Shown piece after piece: positions 63,503-64,000 of a stretch of DNA of 64,000 nucleotides. A program made the translations under genes and the position numbers. How positions within the stretch are numbered: the stretch's first letter is position 1; each line of letters starts with the position of its first letter. The notes under the pieces were generated by a model. It did no database searches. It was given only the letters and a program-made list of their open reading frames with translations, and was not told where the DNA came from. Location: the NCBI GenBank assembly GCA_964393605.1, contig CAYMUL010000013.1, positions 1 through 64,000 of the forward strand, in the 5' to 3' direction. This stretch comes from CAYMUL01 sp964393605. Lineage in GTDB: Bacteria > Bacteroidota > Ignavibacteria > Ignavibacteriales > Ignavibacteriaceae.

Positions 63503-64000
63503 ATGCTAATGATTCAACTTCAAATTATTTATACACAAATTGATCGCGATGAAAATAATGTTCCTACTTTCACGCGGCATCGTTTCAATGTTGAGGGGAA
63601 GAAATATTTTTATCCCGCAAGCACAGTCAAATTTCCGGCGGCCATTCTTTCGTTGGAGAAAATAAACGAATTGAAAATTCCTCACTTGAACAAATATACT
63701 TCATTAAAGATAGATAGTGTTTATGCGGGGCAAACGAGGGTCGGGTTTGATTCTTCTTCCGAAAATTATCTCCCCTCCATCGCTCATTACATCAAAAAAA
63801 TATTTTTAGTCAGCGATAACGATGCATATAATCGCTTGTATGAATTTCTCGGCAAAAAGTATTTGAACGAGAAACTCTGGTCAAAAAGATATTCGGGAGT
63901 TTTGCACAATCACAGACTATCAGCATTTCTTTCCTCCGAACAAAATAAGAGAACAAACCCATTTACGTTTTTTGAGAATGATAAAATTATTTATCAACAA
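63503..64000 (+). CDS. Serine beta-lactamase-like hydrolase, cut by the window edge
   Basis: The frame runs from ATG 63503 (or 63509) off the end of the window, giving 166 residues. YPASTVKFPAAILSLEKIN holds the SxxK motif (Ser-Thr-Val-Lys) of class A beta-lactamase-like and penicillin-binding-type serine hydrolases. SDNDAYNRLYEFLG holds the SDN motif. The first residues MLMIQLQIIYTQIDRDENN run straight into the mature domain, with no signal peptide, which such secreted enzymes normally have. A dispersed repeat ends 36 bp upstream. The 3' part is not visible. Whether it is a real beta-lactamase cannot be said. Confidence 0.8.
   Translation, partial: MLMIQLQIIYTQIDRDENNVPTFTRHRFNVEGKKYFYPASTVKFPAAILSLEKINELKIPHLNKYTSLKIDSVYAGQTRVGFDSSSENYLPSIAHYIKKIFLVSDNDAYNRLYEFLGKKYLNEKLWSKRYSGVLHNHRLSAFLSSEQNKRTNPFTFFENDKIIYQQ

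Overview
The window is an AT-rich bacterial chromosome segment, most likely from a member of the Ignavibacteria (Bacteroidota/Chlorobi group). The main reason is four secreted proteins that end in a type IX secretion (T9SS, Por) C-terminal signal of the NYPNPFNP...T.I.Y type. Supporting signs are a TonB-dependent receptor with a carboxypeptidase-like front domain, many 'AQ'-type signal peptides and outer-membrane barrels. I found no rRNA, tRNA or CRISPR array.

Layout. 1-4.1 kb: a hypothetical gene without a clear start, a metzincin/beta-helix T9SS protein and a lysozyme-fold protein. 4.3-7.6 kb (minus): Ada, then an SRPBCC / arylamine N-acetyltransferase / zincin operon. 8.2-15.4 kb (minus): a barrel protein and a TetR-TolC-MFP-RND efflux operon. 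16.2-17.3 kb: an SDH/ClpP-fold protease with a small partner. 17.6-22.9 kb (minus): an overlapping operon of hybrid histidine kinase, YhaM-like OB-HD protein, TPR protein, class III sirtuin and RadA. 23-32.8 kb: TonB receptor, barrel, three T9SS cargo genes and an AraC regulator. 33-33.6 kb: nested non-coding repeats. 33.7-40.7 kb: a LytS/LytTR pair, an acyltransferase 3 operon, hydrolases and a charged hypothetical protein. 40.9-41.8 kb: a dead, internally deleted IS256-type element. 41.9-50.8 kb (minus): two lipoproteins, then alaS followed by a type II restriction-modification pair (probable m4C methylase and MvaI/BcnI nuclease) that runs by overlaps into AlkD, DinB and cupin genes. 50.9-58.1 kb: zeta-like kinase plus small ORF, ferritin, galE-rfbA-rfbC-glgP, and a Phd/ParE toxin-antitoxin pair. 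58.7-63.1 kb: a giant 2-hydroxyacyl-CoA dehydratase-activase-type fusion. 63.5 kb to the end: a serine beta-lactamase-like gene cut by the window edge.

The strongest unusual signal is a 49-bp perfectly or nearly palindromic element. It sits in frame at the same place in the T9SS sorting-domain coding sequence of three neighbouring cargo genes (28033, 31123, 32587) and adds a TGHPDKSGQVAPS-like peptide. The fourth T9SS cargo gene (548-3424) has an 'empty' site. Two copies differ by a compensated base pair in the stem. This looks like a protein-coding palindromic repeat, by analogy with Rickettsia palindromic elements. A second strong signal is a three-level nest of non-coding repeats at 32978-33601, with related copies near 8.0 kb and 63.3 kb that show the uninterrupted state.
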